A stretch of 64,000 nucleotides of DNA from Pararge aegeria (Eukaryota > Arthropoda > Insecta > Lepidoptera > Nymphalidae), in assembly GCF_905163445.1 (NCBI RefSeq), contig NC_053190.1, positions 13,828,501 to 13,892,500 on the forward strand. Direction: 5' to 3'. A program made the position numbers and the translations under genes. The notes beneath the pieces were generated by a model. That model was not told the origin of the DNA and did no database searches. It worked only from the letters and a program-made list of their open reading frames with translations. Below are positions 11,301-21,900 of the stretch, one piece after another (within the stretch, counting starts at the first letter, position 1; each line of letters begins with the position of its first letter).

Positions 11301-11819
11301 TCAGTAACTTTCCAACAAGGTAGTCTTTCATTGTAAATTCTGGAGATGAACGCAACTAAATGATGAATAAAAACTGTAGTTACTGAATAGAGGCATCTAC
11401 TTTCTGACTAACTTTGACTTCCTGGCATTGGGAGCTAAAACTAGCAGAAATTAAATAAAGCCACCAATTTACTGGACATAGGTAGTCTTGTTTACTGATC
11501 ACATTTCTGAAAACTAAGTTGATGAACATCTCAAAACAGAAAATTCAGTACACATGACCTGAATAAAGGTGAACGACCTACTTACAAGTCCTTTTTAATT
11601 CAACAGATAAAATTAGTCTTCGTAGAATGACGCAGTTTTAAAATAATAAATTTACTATGTACCTATGGTATTGCGTTCATTGAAGTATTGCAAATTCTGT
11701 AACAAAAGCCAAATTATGGTTTTCAGGCAAACTAAATGATAGCTAACTATCGGAAGTAACGAAATGACTTTAGGAAGTAGCCTAAATAAAGCTCACGATG
11801 TTATTTACATACACAATAA
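8321..11819. other. Intergenic region between convergent cadherin and E2 genes
   Basis: I find no supportable exon here. Open frames at 8734-8961, 9062-9286, 10135-10338, 10468-10734 and 10720-10914 lack family resemblance and splice context. A GC-richer patch at 9880-10260 is unexplained. Confidence 0.5.
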
Positions 11820-11825
11820 TTTATT
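11820..11825 (-). terminator. Candidate poly(A) signal for the E2 gene
   Basis: TTTATT on the plus strand (AATAAA on the minus strand) lies 1.1 kb downstream of the E2 stop. UBE2D genes often have long 3' UTRs, but no transcript evidence is available here. Confidence 0.25.
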
Positions 11826-12924
11826 GTTTCTTACAATTTAGTGAAGCTAAAATACATCTTGTCGATTGATTACAGATTGAAAAAAGCTTTAGGTTACTAT
11901 CTCTCCCTGTGTTAACCAAGTGAACAAAAGCTTCCTCAATAGCTGTAAAGTAACACATGCCACTCACACCTTGATGTCAGATTGCCATACTGATAATAAT
12001 AAAACCAAGGAACTAAGGATTGGTTTCGGATAGGATTTATTTCGCGGAAATCACAACGCAGGTATCCTTACAACCACAATATATATTAGATAAAATTATA
12101 ATAAAAGATTGCTGTATCGAAAAAAGTCTAGTTTTAACTTATCATCTTATGAGATACACTGTAATTTATACTGAATCCTACTATTGGAGCGCTTTCAAAC
12201 ATTTTAAATATTGTGGATGAAAGAAAACTGACCACTGTAATCACTGTCAGTCTGTTCAGCAGCACGCTACTTTATTTACTAACTTAATAAAAAAAAAGTT
12301 TGTTTACAAAATAATAACACTCACTCGTCGACTCCTTAAACAAGCTCATTTGTTATCCCATTTACTTACATTAACCAGAATGTTCGTAACATGTGAGCCA
12401 TACATACACAATTCATTGACAAAAATTCTTATTGAACAGGACAAGTGTCAAGCCTTTAACGCTCCATTTTCTAAACATATGGCTATTGTAGTTTCACAAT
12501 GCAATTTAGATCTAGTTAAAGTACAAATTCTTTAGGAATTACATGAAATTCAAATAACGTATAATTTAACTAATGTTTAACTAAATGAGTGTACGTGATA
12601 AGACATCTACCGACACATCAAGGTTAAACGGAAATCAATTTCTTCTTATAGAAAATGTAACTTACACATTAAGATGAACAGAAGTTATTTGCACATGTGG
12701 ATTGCTTTTTTACTTAGCTGTAATAATTGCCATTAAAAGGTACAAGACAATATAATCAAATTCTAAAAGACCTTATAATTGGTTTAAACACAAATGCCAG
12801 TAATTTAGTTTAATGGTAAGGATTTAGACCAAAAGGGATTGGGGGAACAGAAACAGAGAGAAGGGTATAGCCCGGGCTGTGGCGATGTGTGTGTATATGT
12901 TTTGCTGACGTCACACTTGACTCA

Positions 12925-13064
12925 TCACATGGCATACTTCCTTGTCCACTCACGGGCTAATTCATTGTACTTTTCTCTGTCAGTTTTATAGATCCTAGCA
13001 ATTTCTGGCACCAAGGGATCATCAGGGTTTGGATCGCATAGAAGTGAGCAGATTGAGAGCAACA
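12925..13064 (-). CDS. eff: E2 exon 5 and stop
   Basis: Acceptor TTTTTTCAG|TGT, joined after one base to make Val102. Encodes LLSICSLLCDPNPDDPLVP to KYAM, then TGA at 12927-12925. The C-terminal helices match UBE2D. Confidence 0.95.
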
Positions 13065-14555
13065 CTGAAAAAAATATTAAACAATGTAATAAACATTCAA
13101 AAAAAATCTCATATGAACCATCTGTATGAATGGAAAACATACCTTTGGATATGGTTAGTGCTGGAGACCACTGTGCGCGCAAAATATCAAGACAAATAGA
13201 ACCATTACTGTTTATATTGGGATGGTAGATACGCGTTGTGAATGCAACTTTTGGTGGTTTGAATGGATAGTCTGTAGGGAAATGTATAGTCAGGAAAAAG
13301 ACACCACCTTGATAGGGACTGTCCACCTGCAAATAATGACACATTATATAAGTTCTGTACCAAGTCTATTTCTGTATAAGATCTTATGTGCAATCAACTT
13401 GCTTCATTGGTTATATGGCTTCATTGAAATACAAGAATGATCATACTGGTTTCTGTGATATTTCACTAAACATGTACACATTTAAACTTCAATGCATTTT
13501 ACTATCACTGAACAAATAATTAAGTAATACTTACTGGACCCATAATTGTGGCTTGCCAGTGAAAAACTGTAAAGTAAAAAAGATAAATAAATTATGCATA
13601 ATTGAGGGCTACATTCCACTTCAAATCTCTGACCAAGTACCTCCAACTTTCAATCAAAACAGCTGATTTTGACATTTTAACACAACTGTACAACATAATC
13701 AAATAAAGGATACTTTTAATACAAAGCAAAACAGCCAATGAGCGATGAGTCATTCACTTAAACTATTTAGATAAGAATTATTATTTTCCTAACCTGGTTA
13801 ATTTAGAATGAAAATACTGTCAAGACAATATTTTTGAACTATAGGGAACATAATTGTATTGAAATATTCACATTTTAGGCGTACATTACTATGAGTCACA
13901 AATACAACGTAACGCACGAAAAACACTTAATTATTTAAAGGATCAATACGCTTGTACTTACGATCTTCTCCGTGTGGACCTGCAGAACATTGTGCTGGGG
14001 GATCTCTACCCAGGTCTTGTAATTCCTGCAATAGTAGGCAATATATTTAAAGTCGTAGCGATTCAGGAAACAATATGAAGTCAAGAGATGTGTCAAACAC
14101 ATCATCACCTACAAAACAGAGGGATGAACAAAGCAATGACAACGAATCGATAACGAGTAATTACTATAGTTTTACGTTAAATTGAACGACACCTTTTTTC
14201 TCAGCTAAAAGTCTTTCCCCGTCACAACTATATGACAAGAAATCCTTAAAATTGGCACATATTTCCGACATTTTATGTACGCCGTGTGCATAAAATTCTC
14301 GCCTTTACCAGCCAGTTATACACTATTACACGGGCAAAAATGTGATTCCACAATAAATGCAGAAGAAAACTGCAGAGATATCATTGCACACACAGAAATA
14401 TCCAGAATAAATTTCGATAATAGGTATTCACAATGACGAAACATTCACTACGAAGTCTGTTACCGTTTTACAGCACACCACTTTTAACGTATCAATCTTT
14501 AAAATAAACGATTTAATCCTCGAATACGTACCCTATTAATTCGTTTTAACGCCAT
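12925..14555 (-). CDS. eff: Ubiquitin-conjugating enzyme E2, UBE2D/effete type
   Basis: Class I E2 that accepts ubiquitin from E1 on a catalytic cysteine and passes it to substrates with RING/HECT E3 ligases, in cytosol and nucleus. Five exons on the minus strand: 14555-14532, 14025-13962, 13566-13535, 13326-13143, 13064-12925. They give exactly 147 residues, the usual family length. Visible motifs: HPN at 75-77 (YHPNIN), active Cys85 in NGSICLDIL, Trp93, the C-terminal REWTRKYAM, and Ser22 of the backside ubiquitin surface. Compared with the UBE2D consensus I remember, residues Arg8, His26, Glu28, Val41 and Ala91 differ; all are away from the catalytic Cys. The start is fixed by MALKRIN, the universal family N-terminus. 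This may be the insect effete orthologue or a close paralogue. Confidence 0.95.
13143..13326 (-). CDS. eff: E2 exon 4 (active-site exon)
   Basis: Acceptor TTTGCAG|GTG and donor AAAG|GTATGT. Encodes VDSPYQGGVFFLTIHFP through ALTISK and includes the HPN motif and Cys85. The longer open frame reading through both introns is artificial. Confidence 0.95.
13535..13566 (-). CDS. eff: E2 exon 3
   Basis: A 32-base exon between TTTACAG| and CCA|GTAAGT. It completes Leu30 and encodes FHWQATIMGP, part of the E2 beta-sheet core. Confidence 0.94.
13962..14025 (-). CDS. eff: E2 exon 2
   Basis: Acceptor TTGCAG|GAA and donor GATC|GTAAGT give 21 codons plus one base. Reads ELQDLGRDPPAQCSAGP then HGED, where most family members I recall have VGDD. 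Confidence 0.94.
14532..14555 (-). CDS. eff: E2 exon 1 (MALKRINR)
   Basis: ATG at 14555-14553. Eight codons end at the donor AGG|GTACGT. It is too short to stand out alone but fits the next exon in phase 0 and the invariant UBE2D N-terminus. Confidence 0.93.
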
Positions 14556-14634
14556 TTGATTATTTTATGATTGAATAAACCGACTTTCAACTAGACAACG
14601 AAACTGTGAGCCAAGGACCTTTGATTAGAGATTG

Positions 14635-14643
14635 CAAGATGGC
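14635..14643 (-). promoter_or_regulatory. YY1/Pho-like site upstream of the E2 gene
   Basis: GCCATCTTG on the minus strand, 80 bases upstream of the E2 ATG. This core is bound by YY1/Pho and is frequent near housekeeping-gene starts. Short motif, so chance occurrence is possible; the start site itself is not visible. Confidence 0.3.
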
Positions 14644-16045
14644 TCCCGTCTAAACGTAAAAGTACCACATTAGTCGTTTTATGCAATAATAATGAAATAT
14701 ATAACAATTAAGGCAAAACTTCAAAGACTTTAGTAAAAAATAATATTAACTAATATTAAGAAATAATAAGAATTAGAACAGAGCGCAGGTTCTAACAAAA
14801 TTAACACACTCGCGACGAATGGAGAACAGCAAACAGGAAAATCGACCATTTACAAAGAACGTTCATGGTTTCTTTACTTTTTTTAAATGTTAACAGTTGT
14901 GGAAATTATTTTTTTCATTGAAATCCTTGATAAAAGGGATAATTATATGTTTTTAAATTTACAAAAAAATCTGTCGTTACTTGAAGATTGCCCGAGCAAT
15001 GATTATTTATAATTTAATGATAGCTCATAAAAACTTCTAATCAATACAAGTTGTGAACATGGCAACACTTAATATTGACAACGGATATGACGTAATACGT
15101 ATTGGAATTCTCGGCGCTATTTTTGGATAACAAAGTAGGTATGTAGGAATAAGGTTATTTTCAAGCACATTTTTGCAATTTGAAACTTTCCCAGGTGTTA
15201 ATGACGGAATTCGTTTACAAATCTCTTACCTGTTAAAGACATAATATTAAATTTACCTGCTTTTGAAAATTATTGCCGGATCAATTTACCTTTTTAACTG
15301 ACTTCAATTATTGAAAATTGTAGCCAGTATGTATTTAAAAGTTCAAGTATCTACACTGAATTAATGGTCCACTGAAATTCTATGGATGAATATGATGGGT
15401 CTAATTATTAAAAATAAATTATATAAATATATAACTTTAACCTAAATAATGCAGCGGTGTAATACAAGCAAGACATTTCTGGTTCGATTGTGGATAAAAT
15501 ATAAAATGAAAATAATACATGCGACGTTGTCTCTCTAAGTATTTGGCGCTTATTTAAAAGCTGTGTTAAGACGAGAGGTTCCAGATTCGAAACAGTGATA
15601 CAGTGGCATAAATTTATACATATGAATCTTAACTAGAGGAAGTCAATTATTGGACACACGTCTTTTGTACGGATTTCCATACCCTTCTGTTTTATGCCAC
15701 TTGTACCCAGCGACTTCCTGCCTGAGAATCGTTTTGTGTCGTCCGTCCACCTTGTGCCGGCTTACCAACACTGCGCTTATTGACGAAACCACACAGCGCT
15801 ACTGCTTGTCGGTTCGCCAGCATTTTAAAATCCCAATGTTCCTCTTCAACTTATAATAATTGATAGTTTCCGAAATACTTGCAATTATTTAGGTTTTTTA
15901 AATGTTTATCAGTCTGTTTTTTTTTAATTTATTAAAAAGTGCAAGATTTCGATTCTCCTCTAGGAACAAGAATTATGCGTGAAAGGGAGAAAAAAAACAA
16001 ACAATTACAAATTAAGAAATCCCCGACCCAGGTAATTGATACCCA
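14644..16045. other. Upstream intergenic region, no gene seen
   Basis: AT-rich spacer between the divergent E2 and PAQR3 genes. The open frame at 15650-15856 shows no recognisable features. Confidence 0.5.
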
Positions 16046-17612
16046 TATTGTGACAAAGAAGTTCACCACTTTGTGGCAGCCACCTTGGATTTAAAATTTG
16101 ATAGTGTATAGTGTCTGCTAATCAAGCCGACCACTTGATAACAATATTAATGGGGTTGTAAAAAAAATGTGTAATTCGCCATTTTGTGGCGGCGGCCATC
16201 TTGGACCGACCTTTTCGGGCGCCACGATGTTACCATAGTACAAAAAGAATAGTAGGTTAACTTTATACAAAGTGGCCGCCACCGGTTTGAATGCATGCGT
16301 GAGCAGCGGGTGCCGTGTATGCACGGAAGTTTCACGCAGCATTCGCATAGTGTGCCAACCGGCTCAATCGGCCGGCAGTAAGGGCCGCGCCGCCGCGTTG
16401 CGCCGTTCTAATCGCGCGCAATTGCTTTTGCGTATTACGTCGCACGATCGCTCTTTTTGTTTTTTTTAATTTTTCAATAAAAGTAGTAACCTACCTATTT
16501 ATAACAATTATGACTTCAAAAAAAGCCAAAATTTATTTTGGTGTCTTCGGGTGTCTCAATAACGACTCCAACAAACCGGACTTATCATTTTTCAATAAAC
16601 CTATTATTAATATAACTACGCAGAGAAATCGACAAAATGTAACCAACAGCTACGATAGCAATCAATCACACGAAAAAGAAAATGTTTTATGTGAAATTCT
16701 ACGTTCTGACTATGTTTGTGGTGCTTTGTTAAAAGGTGTGTAGATTTTCATAAGGCCTGAAATTTTAAAACTCTACGTCGATGTCAATCAGCGCCCTTGC
16801 AATTTCAGCCCAGAAACTAGATACATTATTACAGGAATTATGGTACTGATCGGAATTTACTCATGGTACCGATGATTTTGTCGCCAATATCGAAAGGATG
16901 GAGCTGTTGTTTTATAAAAATTTAAAAAGGGACCATATCAATATTAAAATCGGCTCGTCAATTTACGAACGTCTAAAAGAAATAGAGTTCAAGATGCCAT
17001 GCCCATGTTTCCCTAAAAGTTTTTTGCAAAAGTTATACGTTAGGATGAGAATTTATTTTACATTAACTGTGAACAATAAAGCGTTCCGAACATATTTAAT
17101 TTATATTTTTAAAATTTATAATTTTTAAAATTTGTCTTTTCTTTTTAAAACATCTTTTATTTACACCCCATTTGTGAATTGGTAAAACATTTCATTATTA
17201 TTATTACGAAATTAAAAACCTAGTGCTGTCATACATAATACGCAAATAATATTTAATTAAAAATAAAAGTGACAACCCTAGGCGTCAACGCAGAAGTAGG
17301 TAATTAACTCGCTGATCGGCCTTAGTTAGCCTACTATTCTGTTTGTACTATGATGTTACAGACAGACACACAAACACACACACGTACTCAAATAATGAAA
17401 CAATGAGTTGAGTGAGTCCACCAATCCGCACTGGGCCAGCGTGGTGGACTACGGCCTAAACCCTTTTTATTGTGGCAGAAGACCCGTGCCCTGTGTTTTT
17501 AGCGGGCCGGTGATAGGTTTATATAATGATGATGATAATGATTGACCTACCAACATCCTGAAAAAAATTGTAATTCACTATTTTGTGGTGGCAACCACCT
17601 TCGATTTGAAGT
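16046..17612 (+). pseudogene. Decayed DNA transposon remnant with possible THAP-like fragment
   Basis: Two broken coding stretches, 16510-16743 and about 16790-17128, read in the same direction. The first contains VFGCLNNDSNKPDLSFFNKP, reminiscent of a THAP zinc finger start, though the paired first cysteine is missing. The second contains HINIKIGSSIYERLKEIEF and PCPCFPKSFLQKLYVRMRI, like the C-terminal part of an insect transposase. A stop and frame changes separate them. Around them a motif like CACTTTGTGGCAGCCACCTTGGAT recurs in direct orientation at about 16065, 16180 and 17580, consistent with (sub)terminal repeats. Assignment to a P-element/THAP family is tentative. Confidence 0.4.
17414..17543 (+). 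repeat. SINE family B, 3' half
   Basis: GTCCACCAATCCGCACTGGG...GGTGGACTACGGCCTAAACC...GATGATGATAATGA. Starts mid-element; plus orientation. Confidence 0.72.
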
Positions 17613-17820
17613 TTGTATCTGTTATTTCATTTCATTTCTGATTGTAGTACAATAATTCTTGAAAATAATGAATACACAGGAGTTTTTTTTCTTTTAAACC
17701 GTTAAATTTTCATTGAAAATTGTAAATATTAAATAAAAATCAAAATTTTACTAAAATTAAATTATTTTGATTAAATTTTAGTTTTAGCGAAATTAAAGTT
17801 TAGAAGGAATATTATTGATT

Positions 17821-18317
17821 GTTCTTAGTTGAGAATATGGAGTGTAGAGTATGGAGGGTAGAGGTAAGGAGAGTCATCTATATATATGAAAAAGTGTCGT
17901 CAAAATGTATTAAATTAGGATGGCGCCACATTTGCATCAGGGTAACTCTTAAAAGAAGCGCCAAATATAAATACCGTACTATTTACTGTTTACGAAATAA
18001 AATCACTCTAAACGCACGTTTGGTTATAATAAATCTGTAAGGTTATATTTACCACAATATTTTGTACAACGTAAGTTGTTGAAATTCTCAATAATTAACT
18101 ACTTTAGTCGATAATGACATTAAATTTTTTAACTCGGCATACTTCAATTCATCTACGATTGCTACATTCATACCATACCCTGTGCATCCACCAGCGCCAT
18201 TGTGGAGGATTTTTGAACTGTTATTTAGCGCAACAACTGGACACTTTTTCAACTTTTCTCCCATATAAGATGACTCTCCTTACCTCTACCCTCCATAGTG
18301 TAGAGGTAGTTGAGAAC
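17821..18317. mobile_element. Non-autonomous TIR transposon (about 500 bp)
   Basis: Left end GTTCTTAGTTGAG...ATGGAGGGTAGAGGTAAGGA and right end TCCTTACCTCTACCCTCCAT...TAGTTGAGAAC are inverted copies of about 55 bases; the left arm carries a few extra bases. The interior has no convincing transposase. It lies in the upstream region of PAQR3. Confidence 0.75.
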
Positions 18318-18559
18318 AATAATCACAGATATAGATAATCTTATAGAATATAGATAATAATGTATTCGATACAAAGAGTATGCAAGCATTTACCTCTATA
18401 TTATCATACTCTTTGCAAGCATAATTGGTGGTAGTCTGTTACAATAACATCGGTTTTCCTTTACTCAGTCTACGGCGATGACAGTATTCCTATGGTTTTC
18501 ATGACGCTGTCACTGTCAATGTCAATTCAAAAGCACGTCACAGTCAAGATATTAAGTTG

Positions 18560-18840
18560 AAATGTCACTTGAAACTTCAGTGGTCAGTTAGATACTGTGG
18601 TCAGATAGTTCAGCGCGGCATGTTTGGTTACAAAGTAACTAACGCCGCGAGTGGTAAATATTAATTATTAAGATTAATAATTATTAAAGTAAGATTTGTG
18701 ATTCGATAACCGAAATTCGGTGTCTTACTTGCAGAGCAAAATATTATCTGTGATAGTTAGTGTTAATGTGAAATTATAAATTTATTTTTGTTTGTATAGT
18801 AGTTGTGGAAAGTAGAGTATCGTAATTTATTTTTTAAATA
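18560..18840 (+). promoter_or_regulatory. Probable promoter/5' UTR region of PAQR3 gene
   Basis: Last 280 bases before the PAQR3 start codon, free of the repeats seen elsewhere. Contains GGTCAGTTAG (Inr-like TCAGT at about 18589) and a GC-richer patch GTAACTAACGCCGCGAG. A noncoding first exon cannot be excluded. No transcript data, so this is an inference from position. Confidence 0.3.
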
Positions 18841-18912
18841 ATGACTCTTACTATGACGAGAAAAGTTAGCGAATGCCAGGCTGAGACTGTCCAGTTTATG
18901 CCAATACAAAAA
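18841..18912 (+). CDS. PAQR3: PAQR3 exon 1 (start)
   Basis: ATG at 18841 opens 24 codons (MTLTMTRKVSECQAETVQF...) ending CAAAAA|GTAAGT, phase 0. It is the only in-frame upstream ATG-containing exon I find, and the donor is strong. A second ATG, at codon 5, is also possible. The exon is poorly conserved, so the start is less certain than the rest. Confidence 0.7.
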
Positions 18913-21900
18913 GTAAGTTATCACTACACAAATTATCAACAATTTAAAATTCAATACAAAAAACTCCCTCTGTTTATTACGTACCCAGCTTTGTATGTTT
19001 GTGCGCGTACTTTTCAGAAACTGATGTGTCGGTGGAACATTAGTTTAAAATATGAAGTAGCCAAATCATAGGAGATAGAAATAGAAAGAATTCTACAGTA
19101 ACTTTATCGCTTTCATTTAAATCCAGTAAATAATTGAGTTATTTTTTGTCATTCATTATACAGTAATATATCTTTCAGTAATTTAGGCGTGTTTTGCTAT
19201 GATCATAATATAGTGGCCAATAGAGGCTATCCACCTTATTCTACAAGAATTTTTGGGTGTTTAATATGATTAAGGTTAAACTATTAAATGAGCTTTTGTC
19301 AGTAAAGCTCTCATGTGGCATGATTTCTGTTGACTTAATTGAGAGTTAATCCATATCCGTTTATCCATCATCCAGAGAATTTGAACTTAACATTAACAAT
19401 ATAATAATAAATTAGATTGATGATGTTATATACCTATTATATATTTATGAAAAGGTTAGGGTACCAAAGGTGGCCTTGTTGCTTTGCAGAAATAACTGTT
19501 GGAAAACCTTTTAAGATTTTATATATATAAATAAATAAAAGAAAGTTAAACTGTTTGAAAAACTTATATTAATGAATATTGTAAGAGTCTAAATAATTTC
19601 ACAGTCTATTTCTGTCCCACATTGGGCGCTGGGCTCAGCCTCTCATAGAAAAAACAGTTTTATAACATAGATGCACAACGCTGCTTCAATGCAGGTGGGT
19701 GGGCTTCAAACTTTTATATCAAGTGATAACCGGGACCAACAGCTTTACATGCACTCTGAGGATGGGGGATGAATTTTTTACCTCTGGGCTGGTACTGAAA
19801 ATGCTTTAACAGGAAATACACAATACACAACACGGAAGGAAAGCCAAACTTTATCCACCACTTATTACTCAAATATAATTATATTAACCAAAATCTTTTA
19901 GAGCTTTTTAATACAGAGCTTATCTTGGGCAGTATTACTGCCATGCTTTTTTCTGCCAAGCAGCATTTCTGTATTCCAGGTGTTCCAGTCTTAAGGATGT
20001 AGTTGCTGGTGCAATTACCTGCACAGAAGCCTGCAAAGTCAAAGACCCATCAAGCTTCTGACTTAAATGTAGTTGCTTAGCCGTACGAATTTATTGATTT
20101 GCATTGACATAGCAAGAGTACAAAACATTTTTTTAATTCATCAGTAACATTTTATTAAACCTTTAAATGTTTGTTTTAAATATTATAAATACATTTTTAT
20201 TACATTCTCCTAAATGTCCCTTGTTACAGCTGGAAGATGACTGTATGCAGGAAAAAGAGTTTAGCAGTAATAAATTACTGAAGAGAGGAAAAAAACTAGA
20301 AAACAACAACAATCTGACAAAAGAGGACGTAGAATACATAAACTTTAGGAAACTCCTCAAATATGAAGAAGCTCCAGAGTATTTGCAGCATAACCCTTAT
20401 ATCCGAGATGGCTATAGAAAATTACTGCCTACCAGATTGTGTTGGGAGAGGTAAGATATTGAATTATTCATGTTTTAATTCATAGTCAACTCATAGTTTG
20501 CCTGTTAATGATGTGTACCTATAATTTCTGGTAAGTAACATTTTCATACACTAAATTATCCCTTATCCTATATATATATAAAATAAACACTATTAAAATT
20601 TATTTAGGCCTATCCCACTATATTAAAATAAATAGAAGAAGAAGAAGAAACACTTTATTACATGTAAAAACACAGGAAAAGAAACATTAGTATACAGTAA
20701 ACAATGTAAACATACAAAGGTGGCCTTATTGCTGCAAGCAATCTCTTACAGGCAACCTCTGTAGAGAGGGAAATGAAAACAAAAGGGCTTACAGCATGAT
20801 AATGGGATAGTGCCAAGAGTGTTTTAATATATACATAAATACCAAAAATTTATATTGTATACAAATACAGAATAAGATAATTTCAATAAATAAACGTAAT
20901 ATATAAATATAAAATATACATAAATAAAATAGGTTGTAAATTAGCTAATGTAAATAAGCTACTTACTGATTTTACTGATACTGTTACTTCAAATATGTTA
21001 CAAACTCAATTTTACAGGGTTAGATTTCTGAATTCACATCTTTAAAATTCTTTCCAGCGTATTCTGGTGGACGAACGAAACTATGAACATATGGACGCAT
21101 ATTTTCGGCTTCTTTCTTCTGCTGTTCTTAACTATCAACGATCTCGTCATCATCAACATCCACGCGACAGTGACCGACAAGACAGTCGCGGCAATATTGT
21201 TTTCCTGTTTTCTCGTAAGTAATATTTATTTATTTTGTTTAACTGGAGAAGAGAAGAATTTATTTATCACATAATATGACTACTACTATTATTTAACAGT
21301 TTAATATATTATCACATGACCCGCCCCGGAACCGCTTTTAATTCATCTACTCGTAATTTGGTTCTGGTTACCGGTTAAATGCATTTTTCTTTGTTTAAAC
21401 GGTTCGTATTGTGCGTTTTCTATGCAACCGAAATCATATTGGTTCTTCTTCTTTTTCTGTCTAACTCCCATTGGTTGCCGCTAGCAACAGTAGCAGTTTA
21501 TTTGCTGGAAATACTGTAGCATCTTCTGGTTGTACTATATAATATACTTTTCGAAAAGGTTGCTACGTTCACAGCCTACTTTTATGCAAGAACGCGGGGC
21601 TACGTTCCCCGTAGGCGCTCGCACTAGGATGCCTAGTGTTTTTACTGTTGAATGGTTTTATTAGCACTCGAGAATGGTTAATTCGTGGGAGTCTGTTTCC
21701 AGGGCATGAGTGTGAAGTAGTTAAATAAATAAATATACCAGTAGCTTGTGTTAAGGGTAGGTACTAAGATGACTTATGAATAATATACATAAATACTTAT
21801 AATATAAAGATAAATACCCAGACACTGAAAAACATTTATGTTCATCACACATTTTCCAGTTGTGGGAATCGAACCCACGGCCTTGGACTCAGAAAGCAGG

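Noticed and set aside
12925..13344. 139-residue continuous minus-strand frame as a single-exon E2
   Set aside because: It reads through two introns with clear GT/AG borders; the spliced version gives the exact 147-residue UBE2D length.
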